From JBOGWY01 sp050694015 (GTDB lineage: Bacteria > Actinomycetota > CADDZG01 > WHSQ01): 16,698 nt of DNA. The stretch's first letter is position 1. Each line of letters opens with the position of its first letter. Of this stretch, positions 1 to 6,916 are shown one piece after another. Location: positions 1 to 16,698 of the forward strand of contig JBOGWY010000079.1 in NCBI GenBank assembly GCA_050694015.1. Reading direction: 5' to 3'. The position numbers were made by a program, and so were the translations under genes. The notes under the pieces were generated by a model. That model searched no databases and was not told the DNA's origin. It was given only the letters and a program-made list of their open reading frames with translations.

Positions 1-1
1 G

Positions 2-532
2 TCCTATCGGATACGACGCCGGTGGTCGTTACCGGATCTATATCAAGAGCGGCTGCGCGCGATCCGACACTTCGCCGGTCGGGACGGATTCGATCTTTTC
101 GGGACGGGATGGGACCGTCTCCGCGCCCCCGGAAGCGTTCGCGAACAGGTCGAGAGCTCGTACAAGGGACCGGTAGCCGACAAGATCTCCGCGATGCGGG
201 GCTACCGGTTCGCTCTCTGCTACGAGAACACGAGCTTTCCCGGCTACATCACGGAGAAGATCTTCGATGCCATCTTCGCAGGCGCGATACCCGTCTATCT
301 CGGTGCGCCGGACGTCGGGGACTACGTCCCCGCGGAGGTGTACGTGGATGTCAGGAATCTCCGCGACCACGAAGGACTCGAACAACGCCTTCGCTCGATG
401 CCTGCGGACGAGGCAGAAACGAAGAGACGCGCGGCACGCGATTTCCTGAGGTCGCCGGCGTTCGACAGGTTCAGAGCGGAGCACTTCGTGGCAGAGCTCT
501 CATCCGCCGTTCGGGCGACCCTGGAAACGTAG
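2..532 (+). CDS. Fucosyltransferase-like glycosyltransferase, GT10 family (5' end missing)
   Basis: Seen: an open frame runs from the left edge to the TAG at 530-532, giving 176 C-terminal residues. The start lies outside the window. It carries the GT10 donor-binding block: FALCYENTSFPGYITEKIFD (bases 209-268), followed by a G-A-I-P-V-Y-L-G stretch and a Y-V-P. An upstream F-G-T-G-W and a K-G-P-V-A-D-K-I segment are also typical of the family. Known: GT10 enzymes transfer fucose, usually alpha-1,3 or alpha-1,4, from GDP-fucose; bacterial members decorate O-antigens and surface glycans. Inferred: it probably acts in the cytoplasm on a lipid-linked glycan, using a GDP-6-deoxyhexose that the Gmd-like enzyme at 6917 could help to supply. 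The next gene starts 9 bp after its stop and its ribosome site overlaps the stop, so the two are likely co-transcribed. Family call is firm; the exact sugar is not. Confidence 0.88.
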   Translation, partial: SYRIRRRWSLPDLYQERLRAIRHFAGRDGFDLFGTGWDRLRAPGSVREQVESSYKGPVADKISAMRGYRFALCYENTSFPGYITEKIFDAIFAGAIPVYLGAPDVGDYVPAEVYVDVRNLRDHEGLEQRLRSMPADEAETKRRAARDFLRSPAFDRFRAEHFVAELSSAVRATLET

Positions 533-534
533 GA
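531..534 (+). promoter_or_regulatory. Shine-Dalgarno site overlapping the upstream stop codon
   Basis: AGGA at 531-534 shares two bases with the TAG stop (530-532) of the GT10 gene and sits 7 bases before the ATG at 542. This supports the 542 start and suggests translational coupling of the two genes. Confidence 0.55.
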
Positions 535-541
535 ACGATCT

Positions 542-1792
542 ATGGGCCGAAGCGAGACGTTGAGGGTTCTCCATTTCTCGTTCCCTTATCCGCAGTACGT
601 ACGTCAGTTCTACGAGTCTCGACCGGGGCTCAGTCGGCGCACGTTCGACGAGCAGGACACCGAGCTGAAGGCAGATCATTTCGGCGGCGCCTCGCCCGGC
701 TGGCCTTTCTGGTTGACCAAACTCGGGTACGAGACGCGGGACCACTCCGCATCCATCAAAGGCCTTCAAGAAACGTGGGCGCGTGAGCATCGCATCGAGT
801 TCGGCCCCGATAGATGGATGTTGGATATCGCTCGCGCCCAGGTTCTCGACTTCAACCCTCACGTGCTGGCGATCAATCCGCAGTCCGTGCCGAAAGCGTG
901 GCTCAGGGAACTGCGGAACGACGCTGCTTCTCTCAAGATCGTATTGAGTCGATACAGCTCACCGGATACGGACGTGGATCGCTTTGCGCTCAGCGACCTT
1001 GTTCTATCCGGCGATCGTCGTCAGGTCGATCAGTTGCGCGCTCGTGGCATCCGCGCCGTGCTACAGCACCACGGTTTCGATACGAGGGTCCTTGATCGCC
1101 TCCCCGCGTCCGCTACGTGTGAGCACGATGTGCTCTTCACCGGCCAGCTTCACAGGCAAGAGGGATTCCACCTCTACAGAGCCGAGGTCCTGAAGGCGCT
1201 CTCGGACGCAGGAGTTCCCCTGGAACTTAGGTTGCTTGCCTCGGAGAGCGACAGGACTGAACGGATCAAGTTGGTCGCGAGACGAGCGGCGTGGAAAATG
1301 TCCGCGGCAACTCGGCGGCTCGGGGTGTCCGAGCGGACGATCGCCCGCATGCCTGGTCTGAGTCGGGCGCTCTCGTCGCCCCGTCCTCCACGGCCTCTGG
1401 ACCGGCAACTTCGCCGGTCGATCGCCACACCCATCTTCGGGTTGGAGATGTATCGCACGCTTGCTGCCAGCCGCGTCGCGCTGAACGTCCACGCCGACGT
1501 GTCGGTGGAGGACGCGAACAACCTGCGGCTGTGGGAGGCGACGGGCGTGGGCACTTGCTTGTTGACAGACGCAAAGCAGAACCTCGACGAACTCTTTGAG
1601 GTGGGCAAGGAGATCGTCGCATTCGATTCGTCGGAGGATTGCGTAGAGAAGGCTCGCTGGTTGCTTTCGGATCCCGCGGCGCGAGCCGAGATCGCGGCCG
1701 CCGGACAGCGTCGAACGCTGCGTGACCACACCTATGAGCAACGAGTTATCGGTCTGGACGAGGCGATCCGAGAAGCAATGGACAACGCGTAG
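542..1792 (+). CDS. CgeB-like glycosyltransferase (Glyco_trans_1_2 type C-terminus)
   Basis: 416 residues with a GT-B-like layout. The N-terminal half (residues 1-190) starts with a hydrophobic strand and an H-F-S-F-P-Y-P motif. The C-terminal half holds the best signature, near residues 303-342: MYRTLAASRVALNVHADV, then D-A-N-N-L-R-L-W-E-A-T-G-V-G-T and L-L-T-D. Known: this block is characteristic of CgeB/Glyco_trans_1_2 glycosyltransferases, which are common in surface-glycan loci and poorly characterised for donor and acceptor. The ATG at 542 is preceded by AGGA at 7 bases. It follows the GT10 gene closely and ends 13 bp before the convergent methyltransferase gene. Inferred: it adds one sugar of the repeat or oligosaccharide in the cytoplasm. 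Family call is good; substrate unknown. Confidence 0.85.
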   Translation: MGRSETLRVLHFSFPYPQYVRQFYESRPGLSRRTFDEQDTELKADHFGGASPGWPFWLTKLGYETRDHSASIKGLQETWAREHRIEFGPDRWMLDIARAQVLDFNPHVLAINPQSVPKAWLRELRNDAASLKIVLSRYSSPDTDVDRFALSDLVLSGDRRQVDQLRARGIRAVLQHHGFDTRVLDRLPASATCEHDVLFTGQLHRQEGFHLYRAEVLKALSDAGVPLELRLLASESDRTERIKLVARRAAWKMSAATRRLGVSERTIARMPGLSRALSSPRPPRPLDRQLRRSIATPIFGLEMYRTLAASRVALNVHADVSVEDANNLRLWEATGVGTCLLTDAKQNLDELFEVGKEIVAFDSSEDCVEKARWLLSDPAARAEIAAAGQRRTLRDHTYEQRVIGLDEAIREAMDNA

Positions 1793-1805
1793 ACCGATCT
1801 CACTA

Positions 1806-2363
1806 CTAGCGAGTGAAGACCGCGGCTCCCTTCTCGAGGGGTAGGTATTCGGCTGTGAAGTCGGAGAACTCGTGCGACCACGTGTCGAAGACGCGGCGTC
1901 CGGCTTCTCTATCGACGTCGTCCATGACAACAAACGCGGGGGAAGCGAGCCGTTCATAGAAGAATGGGAGCGCGTCGTCGCGCGCTCCACCTCTGGGCCC
2001 GTCAACGAAGAGTAGGTCGACGTGGCTTAGGTCCTGCATAACTGAGTGGTCGTACCAATCGGCGACTAGAGCGATGCGGATTGAGACAGGAAGTCCCCGG
2101 ACGTCGGGAAGAAACGCCCGGTCCTGCTCGATGGAGATGAGACGACCCTGTGGCGAGAACCGTTTGAGGGCATGTCCGAGAACGATGGTCGACGACCCCG
2201 CACCTAGTTCAACGACGTTCATGGGTCGTGTGTCTCGGACGAGGTGAACGAGATAGAGAGCGAGGTCTGCCGACAACGCCCACCCGCCGAACGTTGGCGG
2301 CTCGATACCGAGCAATCGGCCGACTCGCCATCTGTCGACCATTCGGTGAAGGGAACCCGTCAT
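1806..2363 (-). CDS. Small class I SAM-dependent methyltransferase
   Basis: The frame stays open much further upstream, but the extra N-terminus is arginine-rich, low in hydrophobic residues and overlaps the sulfotransferase gene. I therefore start at the ATG at 2363, giving 185 residues, 17 bp after the preceding stop. Seen: SAM-binding motif VVELGAGSST (about 50-59), acidic strand S-I-E-Q-D (77-81), D-L-L-F-V-D-G-P (116-123) and V-M-D-D-V-D-R (146-152). Known: this order fits the Methyltransf_24/class I family, whose members often O-methylate sugars or small molecules. The D-G-P and D-D motifs could contribute to metal or substrate binding, but that is not shown here. Inferred: it modifies the glycan made by this locus and is co-expressed with the sulfotransferase. 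The specific substrate is unknown. Confidence 0.78.
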   Translation of the reverse strand: MTGSLHRMVDRWRVGRLLGIEPPTFGGWALSADLALYLVHLVRDTRPMNVVELGAGSSTIVLGHALKRFSPQGRLISIEQDRAFLPDVRGLPVSIRIALVADWYDHSVMQDLSHVDLLFVDGPRGGARDDALPFFYERLASPAFVVMDDVDREAGRRVFDTWSHEFSDFTAEYLPLEKGAAVFTR

Positions 2364-2380
2364 CGCTCTCGGACCCCGAG

Positions 2381-3160
2381 CTAGATCGTCATGTCGTAGC
2401 TGAGTTTCTGCATCGTGTCGCCGATGTTCGTCTCGATCGCTTCGATGCTCGGGCGCGGAAGCTCTTCCGTCCAGGCGCCCGCGACCCCTCGTCTCGCGGT
2501 GGTTCCGGGAGTGGCATCTCGCGACCGAGCCTCCGCTGCTCTGAGCTTCGTCATGGACGATCTTGCTATCGCCTGTTCCGTCTCGGCACGCGTCCACTCC
2601 ACGCCTAGCAACCCGGCGATGCGCGCCAGCTCACCGGTGGGGTCGGTCACTAAATCCTCATATCGGAGCAATAGGAGGGACGGGGAATCGCCACGCGTCG
2701 CGAGCCAACTCTCTACATGTTCCTTCCAACTTCCGTGGCGGGAACCGGCCCCCCTTAGGTACGTCGGCATCCACTCGTCGATCGTCAGACTGGGTGGAAG
2801 CCCGCCTCGATCTCTTTGATAGTGGAAGAACGAGACCGCGACGTCGCGCGGGTCTCGCACAAGGTAGATCATGCGTGGATAGCGAGGGTCGAAGTACTCG
2901 TGGCTCTTCATCACTCGGGGATCGGGAATCCGTTCCAGATTGCGCGCGGACGTCTTGTAGATGTCGGGAACCACGCGCGCAAGGGTTTCCAGCGTGTGAG
3001 TTACGTCCGGGCGCAAGAGATTCGCCAGCAGGAATCGGAGCCAGGTATTTCCGGAACGTGGGTAGGACGTCAGCAAGACGTCTCCGTCCCGGATGCGTAC
3101 ATCGCGACCCGGCGGCGTCAGCCTCGCGGCTCGTTTAATTCCGTCGATCAGTCGTTGCAT
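2381..3160 (-). CDS. PAPS-dependent sulfotransferase (Sulfotransfer_1 family)
   Basis: 259 residues from the ATG at 3160, which has GGA about 7 bases upstream; an ATG at 3202 would add 14 residues with no clear ribosome site. Seen: 5'-phosphosulfate-binding loop TSYPRSGNTWLR (31-42), a M-K-S-H-E with the likely catalytic histidine (87), the 3'-phosphate motif YLVRDPRDVAVS (99-110), Y-E-D-L (167-170) and a C-terminal R-R-G-V-A-G-A-W (223-230) corresponding to the family's R-K-G-x-x-G-D-W. Known: these enzymes move sulfate from PAPS to hydroxyl or amino groups of carbohydrates, lipids or small molecules. Inferred: the locus product, or a lipid linked to it, is sulfated. All key elements look intact. 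The gene is the first of a two-gene minus-strand operon with the small methyltransferase, and is divergent from the FkbM gene at 3262. Confidence 0.92.
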   Translation of the reverse strand: MQRLIDGIKRAARLTPPGRDVRIRDGDVLLTSYPRSGNTWLRFLLANLLRPDVTHTLETLARVVPDIYKTSARNLERIPDPRVMKSHEYFDPRYPRMIYLVRDPRDVAVSFFHYQRDRGGLPPSLTIDEWMPTYLRGAGSRHGSWKEHVESWLATRGDSPSLLLLRYEDLVTDPTGELARIAGLLGVEWTRAETEQAIARSSMTKLRAAEARSRDATPGTTARRGVAGAWTEELPRPSIEAIETNIGDTMQKLSYDMTI

Positions 3161-3261
3161 GACGATTCCGTTCGTAGTGCGTCCGCGCGTTAACGTGTGC
3201 ACGCGACGGTAGATGCTATCCGTCGATCTTCACGTTCATCGAGCGTTATCGGGGTCCAGAC
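3161..3261. promoter_or_regulatory. Divergent intergenic region between sulfotransferase and FkbM genes
   Basis: 101 bases separate the two divergent starts, so promoters for both directions should lie here or within the flanking 5' ends. I see no convincing -35/-10 pair. It holds the palindromes CGTTAACG (3188-3195) and GTGCAC (3197-3202) and the inverted repeat at 3204-3225, listed separately. Confidence 0.4.
3204..3225. repeat. 22-bp interrupted inverted repeat in a divergent promoter region
   Basis: CGACGG (3204-3209) and CCGTCG (3220-3225) are exact inverted copies around a 10-base centre (TAGATGCTAT). It lies between two divergent starts, about 37 bases before the FkbM ATG and 44 bases before the sulfotransferase ATG. 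It could be an operator for a dimeric regulator or an RNA hairpin; a chance palindrome in high-GC DNA is also possible. Confidence 0.35.
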
Positions 3262-4269
3262 ATGCTGGCACATGCAATGGAGATGAGTACGGCGAAGGGG
3301 CAGCCCGTTCACGAGATCCTGTTCTCGTGTCTCGATCCAGATGAGGACGCGCCCATCGTTGTAGACGCCGGCGCGCGCAGTGGGATGTTCGACCTCCCGC
3401 CGAGTTACGCGTCAAGGGCACAACTCGTTGCTTTCGAGCCGAATCCCGCTGAGTTCCAGAAACTGAACGAGTCCGATCCGGGCTCCCGTGGTGCCCCACC
3501 GCGATTCCGCTCGGAACGCTACGTGGATTCGGCCCTTTGGGACGACGAGACCGAGCGCACGCTCTACATCACGGCCGGCCGCGGTGCCACGACGATGATG
3601 GGCCACGCGGACCGTGACATCGTCGACAAGATCTATCGAGAGGGTGAACCCCGTTCGTTCTACGAAATGGCTCTGCGTCACGTTCGAACGACGCAGATCA
3701 AGGCGCGGAGACTCGACGGACTGTTCGACCCGAACGACACGGTTGATTATCTGAAGATCGATGTTGAAGGTGCCGAGCTCCGCGTGTTGCGCGGCGCGGA
3801 CGGTCTCCTCAGCCGGGGCAAGGTTCTTCTAGTGCGCTCCGAGTTCGTGGTTGTTCCGTACTACGAGGCCCACCCGTTACTCGGTGACCAACACGCGTTC
3901 CTCGATGATCATGGCTTCCGCCTTATCGCCATCGAACTGGGTCACCCCGGGTATTCACGAGGCCCTACCCGGATCCCCAGGAGTCAGGATCGCCGTCTCG
4001 TGACGTCAGGGGATGCGGTGTTCATCGTCGATCCGGACAAGACATCTCTCGACCCTGTCTCGGCACACCGACTTGGTGTGGTCTCTATCGCGCTTGGTTT
4101 CTCGTCCCTCGGAGTCAGCCTGTTGCGCGACGCCGAGCTTCTCGAGTCGCGAACGATCGACGAGATCGAGACGGTTCTTAGCCGCGTGCCCCTCCGACGT
4201 CGAGCCGCATCCCGCTGGCACGCTTTCCCGCAACTGATCGGTCGAGTCTCCGCACGCCTGAAGCGTTGA
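3262..4269 (+). CDS. FkbM family methyltransferase (first copy)
   Basis: 335 residues from the ATG at 3262; ATGs at 3277 and 3283 are possible alternatives and no site is strongly marked, although GGGG lies 7-10 bases before 3262. Seen: SAM motif IVVDAGARSGMFD (32-44), F-E-P-N-P (58-62) and the FkbM hallmark DYLKIDVEGAE (162-172). Known: FkbM-type enzymes O-methylate hydroxyls of polyketides and, very often, sugars in surface-glycan loci. The tail after about residue 235 is a family-atypical extension of roughly 100 residues containing a hydrophobic stretch (L-G-V-V-S-I-A-L-G-F) and a basic C-terminus; its role is not recognisable. It stands alone on its strand and ends 10 bp from the convergent GT4 gene. 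Inferred: O-methylation of a sugar in the locus product. It differs clearly from the second FkbM protein at 12809, so this is not a recent duplication. Confidence 0.87.
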   Translation: MLAHAMEMSTAKGQPVHEILFSCLDPDEDAPIVVDAGARSGMFDLPPSYASRAQLVAFEPNPAEFQKLNESDPGSRGAPPRFRSERYVDSALWDDETERTLYITAGRGATTMMGHADRDIVDKIYREGEPRSFYEMALRHVRTTQIKARRLDGLFDPNDTVDYLKIDVEGAELRVLRGADGLLSRGKVLLVRSEFVVVPYYEAHPLLGDQHAFLDDHGFRLIAIELGHPGYSRGPTRIPRSQDRRLVTSGDAVFIVDPDKTSLDPVSAHRLGVVSIALGFSSLGVSLLRDAELLESRTIDEIETVLSRVPLRRRAASRWHAFPQLIGRVSARLKR

Positions 4270-4279
4270 AGGGATCTCG

Positions 4280-5443
4280 TCATGGATCGATCAGTGACAG
4301 GAGCTTTTGGAAATGCTTGCCGAACTCGTAGACTTCTTCGTAGCACCTATACGCGTTCGCGCTGAAACGTTCCCATTCCTCGTCGATAACCGACAGGGCG
4401 TCACCTACCTCGTCGACGCTTTCGACAACGATGCCGCATCCGTACTCCCGGACAACCTCTGTGATGCCTGGGAGATCGAGCGTCACGACCGGCAAACCAC
4501 ACTTGAGATATTGGCCGATCTTGCCGGATGATCCCGGCATCGTGAGGTTCAGGCCTTCGCTCGTGTCGTAGACGACCAGTCCGATTCGGCCGGATGCGAC
4601 CAGCCGATCGAGCTCGTCATACGGGACGGGAGTCAGAGAGAAGGAGACGCGTTGTCCACCTTTCTCTCGGACGAGTTCGATGAACGGGTCGTCGTCGGGA
4701 CGGGTCTTTCGCTCGTGGAACACCAGATGCCACTCGTCGGGCCATCGCGTCGCTGCTTCTGCCAGCTCGGCGGAGAAAACACGTGGGGCGATCATCCCGA
4801 TGTGAAGAGCGACTGTGGCTTCCGGTGGCAGGTCGAGACGGTTGTTGAGAAGATCGGATCGGTCCCGCACCGCGGCCCCTAGCGGCCCGTTCGGGATTTG
4901 CACCGTTGTCCCGGCACGTACGCCACAGACCTCGACCAGCGCCTTTGCTCGGTACTCGTCCTGCACCACGCTCGCGCGCGCACGTTCGTAGCTCGCCCGG
5001 TGGAGGCGCCGGGAGATCCGAGCGCCGAGCTTGTTGCCCACGGCCGGCGGATGGATCTCGAGTGACCAAAGGATCACCGCGACGCGTCGCAAGATGTTCA
5101 AGGCGTGCGCGACGATCAATCCGTTGATATCGACGCCGATGATCGCTCTGTACCGGCGGCGTCGCGCGGAGCGCAGACCGAACAGGATGAATCCGAGGCG
5201 ACCTCCCGGCGAGCGCAGTCTGGAGGAGACGCGGCGACGTTCCGTGTGGTTGGGCTGCTGAACGAACACCTGTACCGAAGGCCCCAGGTCGGGCGACTCT
5301 GCAAATTCCGATGGCGAGGCTCGAGTGATCACGTCGACCTCGTAACCGTGATCGACGAAGCACCGAGCCGCGTTTATCAAACTTGGAGCGACGCCCAGGT
5401 AGCCTTCCCAGAAGACGATCGCGACCCGCGGCTGAGTTTCCAT
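4280..5443 (-). CDS. Glycosyltransferase, GT4-like (GT-B fold)
   Basis: 387 residues from the ATG at 5443, with no strong ribosome site just upstream. Seen: an N-terminal strand V-A-I-V-F-W-E-G-Y-L-G (7-17), then H-G-Y-E-V-D-V-I-T typical of the first GT-B domain. The C-terminal domain contains P-N-G-P near 184, a strand V-A-L-H-I-G (211-216) and SSGKIGQYLKCGLPVVT (305-321), which occupies the place of the nucleotide-sugar site. The usual E-x7-E motif is not evident; S-S-G-K-I-G-Q-Y is the variant seen in a subset of group 1 transferases. Known: such enzymes add one sugar from an NDP-sugar to a lipid-linked acceptor at the cytoplasmic membrane face. It is a single-gene unit, convergent with the FkbM gene (10 bp) and divergent from the C-methyltransferase gene (119 bp). 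Donor and acceptor unknown. Confidence 0.84.
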   Translation of the reverse strand: METQPRVAIVFWEGYLGVAPSLINAARCFVDHGYEVDVITRASPSEFAESPDLGPSVQVFVQQPNHTERRRVSSRLRSPGGRLGFILFGLRSARRRRYRAIIGVDINGLIVAHALNILRRVAVILWSLEIHPPAVGNKLGARISRRLHRASYERARASVVQDEYRAKALVEVCGVRAGTTVQIPNGPLGAAVRDRSDLLNNRLDLPPEATVALHIGMIAPRVFSAELAEAATRWPDEWHLVFHERKTRPDDDPFIELVREKGGQRVSFSLTPVPYDELDRLVASGRIGLVVYDTSEGLNLTMPGSSGKIGQYLKCGLPVVTLDLPGITEVVREYGCGIVVESVDEVGDALSVIDEEWERFSANAYRCYEEVYEFGKHFQKLLSLIDP

Positions 5444-5562
5444 GACGGCGCTACGACGCGCTATCGGAGCCGACGGGCCGTGACTGCAATCACTGTTGTG
5501 GCATCCTCCATAGTGGATCGCAGCATCATCAATGGGCTATTCGAAAGCGAGAAAGTTTTCAC
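5444..5562. promoter_or_regulatory. Divergent intergenic region between GT4 and C-methyltransferase genes
   Basis: 119 bases, the widest non-coding stretch in the window, between divergent starts. It contains two short palindromic sequences: GTGA-N6-TCAC at 5480-5493 and TCCA-TAG-TGGA at 5507-5517. No clear sigma-70-type -35/-10 pair stands out. The 5' leader just before the ATG at 5563 has only a weak purine stretch (GAGAAAG) as a ribosome site. Confidence 0.45.
5480..5493. promoter_or_regulatory. CRP/FNR-like palindrome (GTGA-N6-TCAC)
   Basis: GTGACTGCAATCAC matches the core half-sites and spacing of CRP-family operators (TGTGA-N6-TCACA), although the outer T and A are absent (C and T instead). 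It sits 37 bases upstream of the GT4 start and 70 bases upstream of the C-methyltransferase start. The match is by pattern only. One such 8-base match is expected by chance about once in 65 kb, so its presence in a divergent spacer is suggestive and not proof. Confidence 0.3.
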
Positions 5563-6876
5563 ATGAACCCCTTGGCCGAGCCTCGCACCATATGCCGTGT
5601 CTGTCGGCACACGGAGCTGATCCCCATCCTCAATCTGGGAACGCAATTCATCTCGAACTTCGTCGATTCCCCTCAAGAGGACCAACCGAAGGCTCCGCTT
5701 GAAGTGGTCCTCTGTGACCCCGCGTCCGGCGGTTGCAGCCTGTTGCAATTGCGCCACACGACACCCGCCGACCTCCTCTACCGGCACTACTGGTACCGGT
5801 CGGTCGTGAACCGCACTATGCAGGTGGCGCTGCGGGATATCGCCGAAAGCGCCGAGTCCCTCGTCGCCCTGGACCCGGGCGATGTCGTCCTGGACATCGG
5901 CTGCAATGACGGGACCTTGTTACGCACGTTCTCGAACCCGGACATCAAACGCGTCGGATTCGAGCCGGCTCGCAACCTGATCGAGGACGCAGAGGTCGAG
6001 ACAACCCGTATCTTCAATGCGTTCTTCAACGCGGCCGACTTTGTTGAAGAGTTCGGCGGCGGCGGCGCGAAGGTCATCACGAGTATCGCCATGTTCTATG
6101 ACCTCGACGAGCCAAACGAGTTCGTGGGCGACATCAAGGCCTGCCTCGATCGAGATGGTGTGTGGATAATCCAGATGGCCTACCTGCCGACGATGCTCGA
6201 ACACAACATGTTCGACAACATCTGTCACGAGCATCTCGAGTACTACTCGCTGGGGTCTCTCGAGCACCTTCTTCAGAGACACGATCTGGAGGTCTTTGAC
6301 GTCCTCCTGAATGATGTGAACGGCGGGAGTTATCGTGTGTACGCGCGGCATTCAACGAGCAGGCGTGAAGGCAACGGTTTCGCGCGCGCGCGCGTCAACG
6401 CCCTTCGTGCGATGGAACACAACCTCCATCTCGAAGAAGAAACCGTCTACAAGGACTTCGCGTCTCGAGTCCTCGAGATCTGCAGTGATCTGCGCAACTT
6501 CATCGAGTGGGAACGTGAGCAGGGGAAGAAGGTGTACGCGTACGGTGCCTCTACTAAGGGGAACACGATGCTCCAGCTTGCCGGTCTAGACCACACTCTT
6601 ATCGACGCGGCCGCTGAGCGGAATCCAGATAAATGGGGCCGCGTGACCGTGGGAACTGCGATACCGATCATCTCTGAGGAGCAAGCGCGGGCGGATCGAC
6701 CCGACTACTTCCTCGTTCTGCCCTGGCACTTCCTTCGCGAGTTCCGGGACCGTGAATCCGAATTCCTCGAGCGAGGAGGGCAGTTCCTCGTCCCCCTCCC
6801 CGAGCCGCGCCTTATCGGTGCGTACGGGTCGCGGCCGCTCCCGAAAGTAACCTCAGACCTGTCGCACGCGACCTGA
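5563..6876 (+). CDS. NDP-sugar C-methyltransferase (TylCIII/TcaB9-like)
   Basis: 437 residues, close to the usual length, with all three family domains in order. An N-terminal zinc-binding region has Cys11, Cys14, Cys51 and Cys58 (C-x2-C and C-x6-C). The central SAM domain has VVLDIGCNDGTLL (108-120). The C-terminal C-methyltransferase domain has Y-G-A-S-T-K-G-N-T (327-335) and a later L-P-W-H-F. The stretch NICHEHLEYYSL (219-230) corresponds to the His/Glu catalytic region of TcaB9-type enzymes. Known: these enzymes put a methyl on C3 of 4-keto-deoxy sugar nucleotides, making branched sugars. Inferred: because the next gene, 40 bp downstream on the same strand, is Gmd-like, the likely substrate is GDP-4-keto-6-deoxymannose or a derivative, giving a C-methyl-6-deoxyhexose. 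The domain call is strong; the substrate is inferred from context. A (CG)7 run lies inside the gene at 6381-6394. Confidence 0.9.
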   Translation: MNPLAEPRTICRVCRHTELIPILNLGTQFISNFVDSPQEDQPKAPLEVVLCDPASGGCSLLQLRHTTPADLLYRHYWYRSVVNRTMQVALRDIAESAESLVALDPGDVVLDIGCNDGTLLRTFSNPDIKRVGFEPARNLIEDAEVETTRIFNAFFNAADFVEEFGGGGAKVITSIAMFYDLDEPNEFVGDIKACLDRDGVWIIQMAYLPTMLEHNMFDNICHEHLEYYSLGSLEHLLQRHDLEVFDVLLNDVNGGSYRVYARHSTSRREGNGFARARVNALRAMEHNLHLEEETVYKDFASRVLEICSDLRNFIEWEREQGKKVYAYGASTKGNTMLQLAGLDHTLIDAAAERNPDKWGRVTVGTAIPIISEEQARADRPDYFLVLPWHFLREFRDRESEFLERGGQFLVPLPEPRLIGAYGSRPLPKVTSDLSHAT

Positions 6877-6916
6877 TCTCGCGTAGAGCTGCCGGCTGTC
6901 CTGGAGACGTTCTCGC

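Noticed and set aside
22..786. A 254-residue plus-strand open frame across the GT10 and CgeB-like genes
   Set aside because: Very arginine-rich, no recognisable motif, and it spans the ends of two well-supported genes in another frame; high-GC shadow.
1061..2005. A 314-residue minus-strand open frame
   Set aside because: Antisense to the CgeB-like gene and overlapping the methyltransferase; low complexity composition and no motifs.
2364..2597. N-terminal extension of the small methyltransferase
   Set aside because: Extra 78 residues are charged and low complexity and would overlap the sulfotransferase 3' end; the ATG at 2363 is better.
4270..4300. Possible terminator around GATCGATC between FkbM and GT4 genes
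   Set aside because: The dyad is only 8 bases, lies in the GT4 coding end and has no T tract.
4617..5363. A 248-residue open frame in the GT4 gene on the same strand
   Set aside because: Arginine- and proline-rich out-of-frame reading of a clear glycosyltransferase gene.
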